From: Lactobacillus sp. UCMA15818
Lineage (GTDB): Bacteria; Bacillota; Bacilli; Lactobacillales; Lactobacillaceae
Direction of reading: 5' to 3'
Length of the DNA stretch: 64,000 nt
Assembly (NCBI RefSeq): GCF_030400225.1
Contig: NZ_VJYB01000002.1
Span: 190,207 to 254,206, forward strand
The notes under the pieces were generated by a model. It ran no database searches and was not told the DNA's origin. It saw only the letters and a program-made list of their open reading frames with translations. Shown piece after piece: positions 49,176 through 58,158 of this stretch; the first letter of the stretch is position 1; the number at the start of each line of letters is the position of its first letter. A program made the position numbers and the translations under genes.

Positions 49176-50702
49176 TTGCTCGTGAACATTATTCAACAAA
49201 TTGATAAATGGTCCGAAATGATGCCAGATGCAATTGTGTATGATTATCTGGGTGACAAGCGCACATATTTAGAGTTGAGGAAGATGTCGGATTCTTTGGC
49301 TCAGAAATTAATAAGTTTGGACTTACCCAAAAAAGCACCTATTTTGGTATTTGGTGGACAAACCTTTGAAATGCTTGTTTCTTTTTTAGCAGTTGTAAAG
49401 TCAGGGCATTCATATATACCATTAGATGGGGAATCACCAAACGAAAGAATTATTCAAATTAATGAAATTGCAAAACCAGCAGCATGCATTGCTGTTGAAA
49501 AGTTAACGGTAAAATTAGAAGGCCTCACTATCTTAGATAGAGAAGCGCTAGAGCAGACTTTTGATAATGAGACAAAAGATTTTACTGCTGCGAAATATCA
49601 AGTTAGCGATGATGATATCTTCTATACAATCTTTACTTCGGGAACTACGGGAGTGCCCAAGGGGGTACAGATAAGTGCTAATAATTTGCAAAGCTTCTTG
49701 GATTGGATGAGAAGTGATTTTGGAATTACAGCTGGAAAAACATTTCTAGCGCAACCGGCATATTCATTTGATTTATCTGTAATGTCGCTCTATCCTGCAC
49801 TAACACAGGGTGGAAAATTGACTGTATTACCGAAGAAAGTAACTGATAATTTTAAAAAGTTATTTGAACTACTGCCAAAATTAGAATTAAATATCTGGGT
49901 TTCAACACCCTCATTCATGGATATCTGTTTACTCGATAAGAATTTCAATGAAGATAATTATCCCACAATTACACATTTTCTATTTTGTGGTGAGGAGTTC
50001 ACGCATAAGGCAGCACAGAAGCTGCAGGAGCGTTTTCCAAAAGCAAGTATTTATAACACATATGGGCCAACTGAAGCTACAGTTGCGGTTAGTCAGGTGC
50101 TGATTAATGAAAATGTTCTTGAGCGTTATCCTAGATTACCAATTGGAGTTGCCAAGGATGATACCGAATTGTTGATTGTGGATGAAGATCTGCATGAATT
50201 ACCAGCTGGAATGTCAGGAGAGCTACTAATAATTGGTCCAAGTGTTTCTAAAGGATATTTGAATAATTCTGAAAAAACGCAGCAAGCATTTGTTGATTTT
50301 AAGGGCAAGCATGCCTACCGCACTGGTGACTTAGCTGAAATTGATGATGAGGGACAGCTGTTATATCATGGAAGAATTGATTTTCAAGTCAAGCTTCATG
50401 GCTTCAGAATTGAGCTTGAAGAAGTCGATCACCATCTAAACCAGGTCTCATTGATTAAGCAGGCTGCATGTGCGGTTAAGTACGATGTTAATCATAAAGC
50501 AACACAAATTGTGGCCTATGTAGTTCCAAAGGAAAACGAGTTTAAATCGGAATTTGCACTAACAAAGGCAATCAAAACAGAACTAACGACTTTGATGATG
50601 CCCTATATGATTCCACAGAAATATGTTTATGTAGAGTCATTACCACTTACTAATAATGGCAAGGTGGATCGTAAGAAGATTCTGAACGAGGTCAATAGCT
50701 AA
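49176..50702 (+). CDS. dltA: D-alanine-poly(phosphoribitol) ligase (D-Ala:DltC ligase)
   Basis: Adenylating enzyme, 508 residues, that activates D-Ala and loads it onto DltC. Seen are FTSGTTGVPKGVQIS, YNTYGPTEATVAV, YRTGDLAEID and the C-terminal Lys region LTNNGKVDRKKI. Of several nearby in-frame starts, TTG 49176 has AAGGGAG six bases upstream; ATG 49170 overlaps that site. Confidence 0.95.
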   Translation: MLVNIIQQIDKWSEMMPDAIVYDYLGDKRTYLELRKMSDSLAQKLISLDLPKKAPILVFGGQTFEMLVSFLAVVKSGHSYIPLDGESPNERIIQINEIAKPAACIAVEKLTVKLEGLTILDREALEQTFDNETKDFTAAKYQVSDDDIFYTIFTSGTTGVPKGVQISANNLQSFLDWMRSDFGITAGKTFLAQPAYSFDLSVMSLYPALTQGGKLTVLPKKVTDNFKKLFELLPKLELNIWVSTPSFMDICLLDKNFNEDNYPTITHFLFCGEEFTHKAAQKLQERFPKASIYNTYGPTEATVAVSQVLINENVLERYPRLPIGVAKDDTELLIVDEDLHELPAGMSGELLIIGPSVSKGYLNNSEKTQQAFVDFKGKHAYRTGDLAEIDDEGQLLYHGRIDFQVKLHGFRIELEEVDHHLNQVSLIKQAACAVKYDVNHKATQIVAYVVPKENEFKSEFALTKAIKTELTTLMMPYMIPQKYVYVESLPLTNNGKVDRKKILNEVNS

Positions 50703-51910
50703 TGATTAATATGCAACCGTATCAAAATCCAACATATTTTTTGTTGATAGCTTTGACGCTGTTACCAGTAGTTATTGCGAATCTGTGTGAAAAGAAAATT
50801 TATTGGTATCAAACACTTATTTCTTTTGGCTTTTTACTATTGTCCTTTGGGGGGATAAAGTGGCACCAAGGAATCGCTTTAATTGTTTATGTGGTTTTAG
50901 AAATTATTTTGATTAAGCTATATTTTAATTATAGGTTAAGGTCAAATAACTCATGGATATTCTATCTGACTGTGTTTATAGCTATTATTCCTTTGATAAT
51001 TGTCAAGATTACACCCGCGATTTATGGTGGACAAGTTTCAATTATCGGTTTTTTGGGAATTAGTTATATTACTTTCAAAATCGTTGGAATGATTATGGAA
51101 ATTCGTGATGGAGCAATTAAAGAATTTAAGTTGTGGCAAACAATCCAGTTTTTACTATTCTTTCCAACTATTTCTTCAGGTCCGATTGATCGATATCGTC
51201 GATTTATCGGAGATTATAATAAGCAGCTTTCGCGGGAAAAGTATTTGGATTTACTTGAAAAGGGAGTTTGGTATATTTTTCTGGGATTTCTTTATAAGTT
51301 CTTTATCGCGTACTTTTTTGGAACACTTCTAATGCCACAAGTTGCTCAAAATGCATTAGCACATGGCGGATTATCCTGGTGGCTTGTTGCCTATATGTAT
51401 ATTTGGTCAATGGATTTGTTTTTTGATTTTGCGGGCTATAGCTTGTTCGCAGTTGGAACGAGCTATATTATGGGAATTGCAACGCCAATGAATTTCAACA
51501 AACCGTTTGCTGCTCCAAATATTAAGGAATTCTGGAATAGGTGGCATATGACATTGTCATTTTGGTTTAGAGATTACATTTATATGCGACTGGTATTTTT
51601 TATAATGAAGAAGAAACTGATTAAAAGTCGCATAACGATTGCTAACTTAGGGTACTTAACATTATTCTTAATAATGGGATTCTGGCATGGAGTAACATGG
51701 TATTACATTGTTTATGGTTTATTTCATGCGTGTGCAATCATTATTTGTGATGCATGGTTGCGTTTTAAAAAGAAGCACCGCCAGCAAATTCCAAGTAATC
51801 GTTTTACGAAATTATTTGCTATTTTTCTAACATTTAATACCGTTTGTTTTAGTTTCTTGATTTTTTCAGGTTTCTTAAACACAATGATGTTTCACCATAT
51901 TATGAAATAA
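50702..51910 (+). CDS. dltB: D-alanyl transfer protein DltB (MBOAT family)
   Basis: A 402-residue membrane-bound O-acyltransferase with about 11 membrane helices. Conserved parts are [33 protein letters not shown] and the catalytic histidine in [14 protein letters not shown]. It moves D-Ala from DltC across the membrane. Its ATG overlaps the dltA stop. Confidence 0.96.
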   Translation: MINMQPYQNPTYFLLIALTLLPVVIANLCEKKIYWYQTLISFGFLLLSFGGIKWHQGIALIVYVVLEIILIKLYFNYRLRSNNSWIFYLTVFIAIIPLIIVKITPAIYGGQVSIIGFLGISYITFKIVGMIMEIRDGAIKEFKLWQTIQFLLFFPTISSGPIDRYRRFIGDYNKQLSREKYLDLLEKGVWYIFLGFLYKFFIAYFFGTLLMPQVAQNALAHGGLSWWLVAYMYIWSMDLFFDFAGYSLFAVGTSYIMGIATPMNFNKPFAAPNIKEFWNRWHMTLSFWFRDYIYMRLVFFIMKKKLIKSRITIANLGYLTLFLIMGFWHGVTWYYIVYGLFHACAIIICDAWLRFKKKHRQQIPSNRFTKLFAIFLTFNTVCFSFLIFSGFLNTMMFHHIMK

Positions 51911-51926
51911 AAAGGGAGTTTTTAAA

Positions 51927-52160
51927 ATGAAAGAACAAATTATTGAAATTTTACAAGATTTAACCGGAAGCGATGAGGTTGCAACTAACCTTGATATTAA
52001 TCTCTTTGGTGCAGGCCTGATTGATTCAATGGCAACTGTGCAATTACTACTTGAATTGCAAACACAATGCGGAGTCGATGTACCAGTTTCAGAATTTGAA
52101 CGTAGTGAATGGGAAACACCTAACAAGATTATTGCGAAAGTTGAATCATTAAAAGCATGA
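51927..52160 (+). CDS. dltC: D-alanine carrier protein DltC
   Basis: A 77-residue carrier protein; the phosphopantetheine Ser is near residue 34 in [23 protein letters not shown] precedes the ATG. It overlaps dltD by four bases (ATGA). Confidence 0.96.
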   Translation: MKEQIIEILQDLTGSDEVATNLDINLFGAGLIDSMATVQLLLELQTQCGVDVPVSEFERSEWETPNKIIAKVESLKA

Positions 52161-53404
52161 TTATTTTCAAAAGACTATTCTTGATTTTCGGCCCGGTTGT
52201 GTGTGCAGCCATAATTGTTCTTGGTTTCTTGTTTTCCCCATTCAGGCCAGATAAAATTTCACAAAGCACGATTCAAAAGGCAGCGCTCTCCCAATCCCCA
52301 CAGGTTTTTAAGGGAATGGCGGTTAAACGTGCAGCTTTTAAGGAAAATTATGTTCCTTTTTTTGGATCATCAGAACTTTCAAGAATAGACGCACTTCATC
52401 CATCAGTATTGGCGCAAAAATATCATCGTAGCTATCGTCCGTTTTTACTAGGAACTGCAGGAACGCAGTCGATAACTCAGTTCTGGCAGATGCAGGGATT
52501 TGGCAATGAATTGAATAATAAAAAAGCTGTGTTTATTATTTCACCACAATGGTTTGTTAAAGGTGGAATTGATCCTGCAGCTTTCAATTATTTTTACCCA
52601 CGACCGGAAATTGTGAATTGGTTACTGAAGGCAAAGCCAACAACTGAAAATAGATACGCGGCTGAAAGATTACTCGCGCTAAATCCTAAAGACTCTACGG
52701 ATGAAATTGATGATAGTGTTTTGCGGATTGCTGCAGGACAACGATTAACTAGCTTTCAGAAGACCTATTTGCATTCGGTAAAAAACGAACTTGATCATGA
52801 AGATCAATTATTTTCAACGATTTCGCTAAATAATCGAGAAGCATTGATTAAAAAAAGAGAAAAGGAACTACCTGCAGTTTATAATGAAGCTAAACTTGAC
52901 AAGATAGGGTATGAATTAGGCAAGGCCAATACAACAAATAATTCTTTGCGTATTGATAATAATTTTTGGAATCACAAATTAAAACCTGTTTACAAAAAAT
53001 TAGCAGGGGAACAAAGAAACTTTAGTTATGTCAAGTCTGTCGAGTATTCAGATTTTCAGCTTGTATTAAATGAGTTTGCAAAGCATCATATAAATGTTTT
53101 GTTTATCATTCCACCAGTCAATGAAAAATGGGCAAAATATACTGGATTATCAATGTCGATGATTCAAACTTTTAACAATAAGATTACGTATCAATTAAAT
53201 TCACAAGGATTCACCCACATTGCGAATTTGTCTAAAGAAGGTAAAAAGCCATACTTTATGCAAGATACAATTCATCTTGGTTGGCGTGGCTGGCTGGCCG
53301 TTGATCAGTATGTTAATCCGTTTTTGACAAAAAAACAGGCAAAACCGCAATATAAGATGGATAATTATTTTTATACGAAGAAGTGGCAGAATTTAGATTA
53401 TTAA
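52157..53404 (+). CDS. dltD: D-alanyl-lipoteichoic acid biosynthesis protein DltD
   Basis: A 415-residue protein with an N-terminal membrane anchor (residues 5-24) and an exterior SGNH-like esterase domain. The nucleophile is in [11 protein letters not shown] and the Asp/His pair in [10 protein letters not shown]. It completes D-alanylation of lipoteichoic acid, which lowers negative surface charge and sensitivity to cationic peptides. Last gene of dltXABCD. Confidence 0.96.
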   Translation: MIIFKRLFLIFGPVVCAAIIVLGFLFSPFRPDKISQSTIQKAALSQSPQVFKGMAVKRAAFKENYVPFFGSSELSRIDALHPSVLAQKYHRSYRPFLLGTAGTQSITQFWQMQGFGNELNNKKAVFIISPQWFVKGGIDPAAFNYFYPRPEIVNWLLKAKPTTENRYAAERLLALNPKDSTDEIDDSVLRIAAGQRLTSFQKTYLHSVKNELDHEDQLFSTISLNNREALIKKREKELPAVYNEAKLDKIGYELGKANTTNNSLRIDNNFWNHKLKPVYKKLAGEQRNFSYVKSVEYSDFQLVLNEFAKHHINVLFIIPPVNEKWAKYTGLSMSMIQTFNNKITYQLNSQGFTHIANLSKEGKKPYFMQDTIHLGWRGWLAVDQYVNPFLTKKQAKPQYKMDNYFYTKKWQNLDY

Positions 53405-53440
53405 TTATTAAAATAGCTAAGATTTATATAAAATAAAAAT

Positions 53441-53485
53441 GGTCCTGAGTCAAAAGTTAAATTTTGACTCAGGATCTATTTTTTA
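53441..53485. terminator. Bidirectional terminator after dltD, same core as the repeat hairpin
   Basis: TCCTGAGTCAAAA pairs with TTTTGACTCAGGA around GTTAAA. T-rich tracts lie on the plus side and A-rich on the other, so it can serve both dltD and the convergent gene at 53510. Confidence 0.85.
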
Positions 53486-53509
53486 GTATTTAGATGCAGG
53501 CATTGCTTG

Positions 53510-53941
53510 TTAGCGTGGCAAATGACTGATAAATTTCACAATTTTAAAGTGCGGATTTCCTCTAAGTGTTGGTTCTTTTATGCGAATGCTCATCACAGTA
53601 CTGAAGCGTTGAACCAAAAAATCTGTTCCACAAACGTAATTGATGTAATAGACATGTGGCTGCTTTGTTTTCCAGATTTCTATATTATAACCATGCAGAT
53701 CTTCGAAATTATATCCATCTAGTTGTCGTTTGATTGCGCGATGAGTCAAGCGGATAAATCCATGATACTGCTGTGACGTCAAGCGCTGGACTTGCTGATC
53801 ATCAGATACAAGTTCAATATCTTGTGTGCTGCTATAGTAGGGTGTTTTCCAAATCAGTTTTTCATACCAGTGATAGACTCCAAATACGATTAAGAGGTCT
53901 AAAATCACAATTATTATGCTTATTTTTATCCAAGAACGCAT
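53510..53941 (-). CDS. Hypothetical membrane-anchored protein
   Basis: A 143-residue protein with one N-terminal membrane helix (residues 5-24) and a soluble exterior part of about 115 residues containing SQQYHGFIRLTHRAIKRQLDGYNFEDL. I do not recognise the family. An AAAGGGG ribosome site precedes the ATG on the minus strand. It is convergent with dltD and codirectional with yslB. Confidence 0.65.
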   Translation of the reverse strand: MRSWIKISIIIVILDLLIVFGVYHWYEKLIWKTPYYSSTQDIELVSDDQQVQRLTSQQYHGFIRLTHRAIKRQLDGYNFEDLHGYNIEIWKTKQPHVYYINYVCGTDFLVQRFSTVMSIRIKEPTLRGNPHFKIVKFISHLPR

Positions 53942-54021
53942 TTTCCCAAACCCCTTTAACCCATGCTATAGTAATATTTAAAGCAACAGGATTTTCACAT
54001 TTCTAAGAGTCTAATTACAAA

Positions 54022-54510
54022 TTATTCAGAGAAATGAAGTGGTTCTTTTTCGGGAATCAATATGCTGTCAATTGGATCGTCCGGATCTAATTGGACTAAG
54101 AAAGATACGGTGCCATTCTTTTTTTTGATTTCCTTAATGATAGCTTCACAAACAAAACCGGTTTGTAATTGAATTGTCTCTGCAAGAAAGCCGGCCTCTA
54201 ATAGAAAATCAGCTTGTTCAATAATGTCGTTGCGCAACTGGATAACGTCACCTGATAATTCGAAAAGTTGCTGTTTTTGATGTCCTTTAATTCGTTTTAA
54301 ATCTCCCCAGCCGGCTTTAGAAAAGAAGACTGGCAAATCATCATCTTTAGCAAGGTATACATTGCGTGCCAATCGCTTTCCCGCCCAATAGAGAATATTG
54401 GAGTTATCCCCGATTAGTTCTGGGACCAAGATGTCACGTATAATTTCATAGCCAAGAGTATTTTCCAACCCCTTATTTTGTGACAATTCTAGATATTTAT
54501 TTACGTCCAT
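54022..54510 (-). CDS. yslB: YslB family protein (DUF2507)
   Basis: A 162-residue protein with LGYEIIRDILVPELIGDNSNILYWAGKRLAR and GWGDLKRIKGHQKQQLFELSG, matching the YslB/DUF2507 heme-NO-binding-like fold family. Function unknown; in Bacillus it neighbours racE and rdgB, and rdgB is divergent here. AAAGGAG precedes the ATG. Confidence 0.85.
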   Translation of the reverse strand: MDVNKYLELSQNKGLENTLGYEIIRDILVPELIGDNSNILYWAGKRLARNVYLAKDDDLPVFFSKAGWGDLKRIKGHQKQQLFELSGDVIQLRNDIIEQADFLLEAGFLAETIQLQTGFVCEAIIKEIKKKNGTVSFLVQLDPDDPIDSILIPEKEPLHFSE

Positions 54511-54673
54511 GACGACTCTCCTTTAATTCGATCTACTAATGATTATACATTGAAATGTCAAAAAAAGTTGTAACTAATTTAAAATTTAAATAATAGTGAA
54601 GATTTTTGCTACTATCAAGGTTTATCTGTATAATTAGTGAAGAGAACTACATTATTTAACAGTGAGGTTTATT

Positions 54674-55273
54674 ATGAAAAGAATATTAATAGCAACAAAA
54701 AATAAGGGGAAAGCTCGCGAATTCAGGGCTTTTTTTGAACCAAAAGGTTTCAGGGTTGAAACCCTAAATGAATTAGACGAGATTCCAGAAATTATTGAAA
54801 ATGGGGAAACCTTTACGGAAAATGCATTGATCAAGGCAAGGGCATTAACTAACCTGTTGCAGACAGCTGTTGTAGCTGATGATTCTGGGTTAATGGTGGA
54901 TGCGCTCGGAGGAGAACCCGGGATTTACTCTGCGCGTTACGCAGGTGATCATGATGATGCTGCTAATAATAAGAAGTTACTTAGTAAGTTGGAAGATATT
55001 CCTGATGAGGAAAGAACTGCAGTATTTCATACTTCGTTAGTTGTTACTCGTATTGGGAGAGAACCACTGATAGTTAGTGGGAATGTTAAGGGGCGGATAT
55101 TGAAGCAATTACGGGGTGCTGCTGGTTTTGGATATGATCCATTATTTTATTTGTCTAAGCTTGACAAAACTTTTGCAGAATTAACACCCATTGAGAAAAA
55201 TAAGGTTAGTCATCGCGGACAGGCAATTAAGGAATTGAGTGAAAAATTTGACGATTGGTGGGTTAAAGAATAA
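54674..55273 (+). CDS. rdgB: XTP/dITP diphosphatase (non-canonical purine NTP pyrophosphatase)
   Basis: House-cleaning nucleotide pyrophosphatase, 199 residues. Conserved parts are IATKNKGKAREF, ADDSGLMVDALGGEPGIYSARYAG and GAAGFGYDPLFY. ATG 54674 follows GTGAGG; the in-frame start at 54662 overlaps that site. Its stop overlaps the next start, so the two are coupled. Confidence 0.96.
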   Translation: MKRILIATKNKGKAREFRAFFEPKGFRVETLNELDEIPEIIENGETFTENALIKARALTNLLQTAVVADDSGLMVDALGGEPGIYSARYAGDHDDAANNKKLLSKLEDIPDEERTAVFHTSLVVTRIGREPLIVSGNVKGRILKQLRGAAGFGYDPLFYLSKLDKTFAELTPIEKNKVSHRGQAIKELSEKFDDWWVKE

Positions 55274-55803
55274 TGGGTGAAAAAATATTGGTAGTGAGTG
55301 ATAGCCATGGAGACCGTGACATCTTGGTAAGACTTCTGAAAAAGTATAAGGGAAAGGTTAATGCGATGTTCCACTGTGGGGACTCAGAACTTGAAGCGGA
55401 TGATGAATTATTCAATGATTTTCATGTGGTAAAGGGAAATTGTGATTATGATTCTAGATTTGCAAAAAAAATAGTTACTACTGTGGGCTCTGAAACTGTT
55501 TTATTGACACATGGGCACTTATATGGTGTAAATAGCGGGTTGAATAGTCTGGACCTCTTAGCGCAGGAAAATGAAGCAACAATTGCGTTGTACGGTCACA
55601 CACATCTTTTAGGTGCAGAAATGAATAGTGGGTGTTTATTTCTTAATCCAGGTAGTATTAGCTTTCCAAGAGGGAAATACAGCAGTATAGGCGGGACCTA
55701 CGCGTTGATTGAGATTGGTGCGCAGAATAATCTGCATGTGCAATTTTATAATCGCAATTTTGAAGCTGTTCCTGACTTGGTAATTGATTATAAAAGAGGA
55801 TAG
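55273..55803 (+). CDS. YfcE/MJ0936 family metallophosphoesterase
   Basis: A 176-residue phosphodiesterase of the YfcE type. Metal ligands are in VVSDSHGDRDIL, FHCGDSE, KGNCDYDS, THGHLYGV and YGHTHLLG. The pairing rdgB-yfcE is common in Firmicutes. The substrate in the cell is unknown. Confidence 0.92.
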   Translation: MGEKILVVSDSHGDRDILVRLLKKYKGKVNAMFHCGDSELEADDELFNDFHVVKGNCDYDSRFAKKIVTTVGSETVLLTHGHLYGVNSGLNSLDLLAQENEATIALYGHTHLLGAEMNSGCLFLNPGSISFPRGKYSSIGGTYALIEIGAQNNLHVQFYNRNFEAVPDLVIDYKRG

Positions 55804-55804
55804 A

Positions 55805-55990
55805 ATGAATACAGATTTGAGAGAATTATATATTAGATTATTGAAGTGGAGTGTAACTACAATTTTTTTCATGTTTTCACGTCAATTCATTAATAGTCAG
55901 GTATTCGATATTGTTATAATTTTCTGTGTTTGTTATTGTATAATTATCTTCATATGCTGCTTTTACGTGCAATTTTTTGTTAAAAAATAA
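55805..55990 (+). CDS. Putative small membrane protein
   Basis: A 61-residue open frame right behind the phosphoesterase gene, with AGAGGA six bases ahead of the ATG and two strongly hydrophobic segments (about residues 15-31 and 38-58). I do not recognise it. The good ribosome site and tight spacing support it as real; the low-complexity composition argues for caution. Confidence 0.45.
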   Translation: MNTDLRELYIRLLKWSVTTIFFMFSRQFINSQVFDIVIIFCVCYCIIIFICCFYVQFFVKK

Positions 55991-55992
55991 GG

Positions 55993-56020
55993 TTGACATT
56001 GTTCAGAATGAATGTATAAT
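55993..56020 (+). promoter_or_regulatory. Promoter of tRNA-Glu
   Basis: TTGACA at 55993-55998 and TATAAT at 56015-56020 are both perfect and have a 16-base spacer. Confidence 0.85.
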
Positions 56021-56033
56021 AATAAGAGTATTT

Positions 56034-56106
56034 TGCCCGTTGGTCAAATTGGTTAAGACGTCGCCCTCTCAAGGCGGAGTTACGGGTTCGATCCCCGTAC
56101 GGGCGA
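56034..56106 (+). tRNA. tRNA-Glu (anticodon CTC)
   Basis: T arm ACGGG-TTCGATC-CCCGT, anticodon stem TCGCC/GGCGG with loop CTCTCAA, so the anticodon is CTC for codon GAG. The acceptor pairs GCCCGT with ACGGGC. The first pair (1-72) would be T with G, a wobble in place of the usual G-C. No CCA is encoded. Confidence 0.85.
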
Positions 56107-56126
56107 TATGTTGAGACAAAATATGT

Positions 56127-56159
56127 GTCCATCATTTAATTAGGATGGACTTTTATTTT
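56127..56159 (+). terminator. tRNA-Glu terminator
   Basis: GTCCATC (56127-56133) pairs with GATGGAC (56144-56150), followed by TTTTATTTT. Confidence 0.8.
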
Positions 56160-56257
56160 GTGGAAGCAGAACTATTCCCTTGTTTCCTGATGTTATTGTG
56201 CGTATATTGACAAGTAAATGCACAAGTACTACCATTAAATAGTGGTTTTTAATTCAT

Positions 56258-56330
56258 TGGGCATTCGCCAAATTGGTAAGGCAGCGGACTCTGAATCCGC
56301 AATGTACTGGTTCGAGTCCAGTATGCCCAA
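56258..56330 (+). tRNA. tRNA-Gln (anticodon CTG)
   Basis: Acceptor TGGGCAT/ATGCCCA pairs fully, with the U1-A72 typical of tRNA-Gln. The anticodon stem GCGGA/TCCGC has loop CTCTGAA, so the anticodon is CTG for CAG. The T arm is ACTGG-TTCGAGT-CCAGT. Its 3' side borders an integrase remnant, so it is the likely integration site of the island. Confidence 0.92.
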
Positions 56331-56344
56331 TTTTTAGATTTAAT

Positions 56345-56390
56345 CCGTTAGATAAAATGTTTTAAAACATTAATCTAGCGGTATTTTTTT
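56345..56390 (+). terminator. tRNA-Gln terminator
   Basis: CCGTTAGAT and AATCTAGCGG pair around an inner AATGTTTTAAAACATT dyad and run into seven T. Confidence 0.8.
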
Positions 56391-56462
56391 ACTCTTTTTA
56401 GAATTATTCTAAATTTATTTTTTTAACACAAAATGAATGTTTTAGTGAATACTTTCTTCGTA

Positions 56463-57246
56463 CTAAAAATTTAAGAATGAAGAGTATCTATCAGCTATAT
56501 CAGACTTTTGACTGTTAGTAATTGCTGTATAGATATCCAAGGTAGTTTGAATATTTCTATGCCCAAGCTGATGTTGCAACTGCTTTACGTCCAAGCCAGC
56601 TTCATAGGCTATTGTGGCATATGTGTGCCTGAAACCATGAATGGTTATCCTTTTAAGATTATATTCATCAGTTACTCGTAACATCCACAGACGTGGCTTA
56701 ACTGGTTGATACATATTATTAAAAGTACTTTGGAATACTAGTTGAGTAGGTGGTTGAGTATAACCTCTTTGAAGTAGCCAACTCTTTTGTTCTTTTTTCC
56801 AGTCTTCTAATATGCTAATAGTTTTTCTATCAAGCCACACAGTTCTCATAGACTCGCTAGTTTTAGCTGTTTGTACATTTATACCATCTTTACCTCTAGA
56901 TTGTGTCTTAGTTATAGAAACAGTCATCTCTTTGAAATGTATATCACTCCATGTTAGAGCTAAGAGCTCACCTTTTCTCATTCCACTGAAAGCTACTAAC
57001 CTGAAGAATGTATATACCTTAAAATCAGAACTCTCATATACACACTGGAGAAATTTTTGTAATTTCTCTTTGGTATAGTTCAAGTGCAAATGTGACTCCA
57101 TACGTGAAAGAATGACATTCTCACACGGATTATCAGTAATGCAGTGCCCGCGACCCCCGCATAGCATATTGAAAGATTAAGCTAGTGGCATTAAGAAACC
57201 TCTTATAGTTCTTTTTGAATATAATCATACTAACATCATTTAAGCG
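56463..57246 (-). pseudogene. Tyrosine recombinase (phage-type integrase), disrupted
   Basis: The catalytic domain is open (56463-57138). Its residues are all visible: Arg in SGMRKGELLAL, HGFRHTYAT, the His of LGHRNIQTT and the Tyr in LDIYTAI. The N-terminal half is broken. Upstream of ITDNPCENV the integrase-like sequence (KNYKRFLNATSLIFQYAMR) is in another frame, implying a frameshift near 57140-57165, and a stop codon interrupts it further upstream (near 57262). The longest open frame starts with MLCGGRGHC, which does not look like integrase. The position beside tRNA-Gln fits an element that integrated there. Confidence 0.8.
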
Positions 57247-57360
57247 CACAATATGGTACATTTAATTATATACTTGCACGATAATTAAATTTATAAATGT
57301 GTAATATTTAAAAACTGAAGAGTATAATTAAGTATACAAAATCAATGTGAGGTGAACTTT

Positions 57361-57648
57361 ATGGACAACGATGAATTATCATTAACAGTTAAAAGTATCG
57401 ACGAAAATAAATTATCTACTGAACACCAAAATGCTTTAGCTGAACAATTAACAGAGATGTTTGATCCAAACGAACTAGAGACCAAGAGTATAGAACTACT
57501 AGAAAAAAATAAAAACAAGAAATTTGCTCCTGATGAACTAGCGTTAAAAATGATGGAACAGGATTTAAAAAAAACAGATAATAAATTAAAAAAACAGATT
57601 CTAAAACAATCTATAAAGATTCTAAAAAAAGAAATACACACAAAATAA
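57361..57648 (+). CDS. Hypothetical protein, accessory region
   Basis: A 95-residue charged protein: acidic first half, then a lysine-rich C-terminus (about residues 70-95) that is probably helical. I do not recognise a family. GTGAGGTG lies eight bases before the ATG. A dyad GTATA...TATAC at 57322-57337 sits where its promoter should be. It appears co-transcribed with the small frame at 57674. Confidence 0.6.
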   Translation: MDNDELSLTVKSIDENKLSTEHQNALAEQLTEMFDPNELETKSIELLEKNKNKKFAPDELALKMMEQDLKKTDNKLKKQILKQSIKILKKEIHTK

Positions 57649-57673
57649 CTTTACTTATCTGGGGGAGATAACT

Positions 57674-57841
57674 TTGAATCCAAAAACCTTACTAAAACTT
57701 GGAATAACACTATACACGTTCATAAAAGCTGCTATAGAGTTTTTCGATAAAAACAAAGATGAACTACAAAAAGTAGCTCAAGTTGTAGCTAAAATGTATC
57801 AATTTGCAGCTAAAAAAGTCATAAAGAAGCGATTAATATAA
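57674..57841 (+). CDS. Hypothetical small basic protein
   Basis: A 55-residue frame with a TTG start behind GGGGGAGA (57661-57668). It opens MNPKTLLKLGITLYTFIKAAIEF and ends KKVIKKRLI, giving an amphipathic, basic, helix-rich protein. It is 25 bases downstream of the previous gene, so probably the same operon. No family recognised. Confidence 0.5.
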   Translation: MNPKTLLKLGITLYTFIKAAIEFFDKNKDELQKVAQVVAKMYQFAAKKVIKKRLI

Positions 57842-57850
57842 CCTAATTGC

Positions 57851-57958
57851 AAACAAATAGACCCTCAGAGAGTTAAGTCTGAGAGTCCATGAGTGATGTG
57901 GATTGATTAAGTCCACTTTTTAGGTGAAAAACCTTGACAAGTTTTAAACCTTAAGTCT
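57851..57958 (-). ncRNA. Predicted antisense antitoxin RNA
   Basis: A minus-strand promoter is read as TAGACA (57993-57988) and TAATAT (57970-57965) with a 17-base spacer, so the RNA would start near 57958. The first 37 bases are complementary to repeat copy 1 and, by the shared blocks, to the toxin mRNA around its ribosome site and start codon. A hairpin GTGGA/TCCAC (57898-57916) follows, then a terminator-like hairpin at 57860-57887 with a TATTTGTTTG tail on this strand. Predicted length about 105-110 nt. Confidence 0.55.
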
Positions 57959-57962
57959 AGCT
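57922..57962 (+). repeat. Direct repeat copy 1 (antitoxin side)
   Basis: Shares the ordered blocks AGGTGAAA, CCTTGA, AGTTTT and CTTAAGTCTA with the second copy at 58061-58095. This copy has no open frame behind it: its CCTTGA is followed by a stop after six codons. Confidence 0.85.
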
Positions 57963-57980
57963 ATATATTATCATTCTCTA

Positions 57981-58007
57981 TTAACATTGTCTAGTGTCTG
58001 CTATACT
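57981..58007 (+). promoter_or_regulatory. Predicted promoter of the small toxin mRNA
   Basis: An extended -10, TGCTATACT, ends at 58007. A weak -35 (TTAACA at 57981, or TATTAA at 57979) lies upstream. It is back-to-back with the minus-strand promoter at 57965-57993. The leader holds a small hairpin AAGGT/ACCTT at about 58026-58040. Confidence 0.5.
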
Positions 58008-58060
58008 AACTATTGGCTACAACACAAGGTTGATTACCTTTAGTAAAGTTGTATGCTGAG

Positions 58061-58095
58061 AGGTGAAAGCCTTGATAGTTTTCTTAAGTCTAACT
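58061..58095 (+). repeat. Direct repeat copy 2 (toxin translation start)
   Basis: Contains AGGTG of the ribosome site, the TTG start and codons 2-8 of the small peptide gene. Matches copy 1 at 57922-57962 in four blocks. Confidence 0.85.
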
Positions 58096-58155
58096 ACTGA
58101 ATTAGTAATCAAACTAGTTATTATTTATCTGGTTTTGAGTGCTAATAAGAGGTAG
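58072..58155 (+). CDS. Predicted type I toxin peptide (27 aa, single hydrophobic span)
   Basis: A TTG start lies six bases after GAGAGGTG (58058-58065). The peptide has a hydrophobic stretch of about 20 residues (IVFLSLTTEL then VIKLVIIYLVL), with one Glu and one Lys four residues apart, and a polar basic end SANKR. Size and shape are those of type I toxins that insert in the membrane. It does not match Fst/Ldr or TxpA peptides that I can recall. A strong terminator follows four bases after the stop. Its initiation region is complementary to the predicted antisense RNA. Confidence 0.55.
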   Translation: MIVFLSLTTELVIKLVIIYLVLSANKR

Positions 58156-58158
58156 TTC

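Noticed and set aside
53507-53722. Plus-strand frames opposite the gene at 53510-53941
   Set aside because: The minus-strand frame has a ribosome site, a sensible start and a membrane-anchored layout; the plus-strand frames do not.
56463-57167. 234-codon integrase frame as an intact gene
   Set aside because: It lacks the N-terminal DNA-binding domains, begins with non-integrase residues and has no ribosome site. The missing part is visible upstream in another frame with a stop, so I call it a pseudogene.
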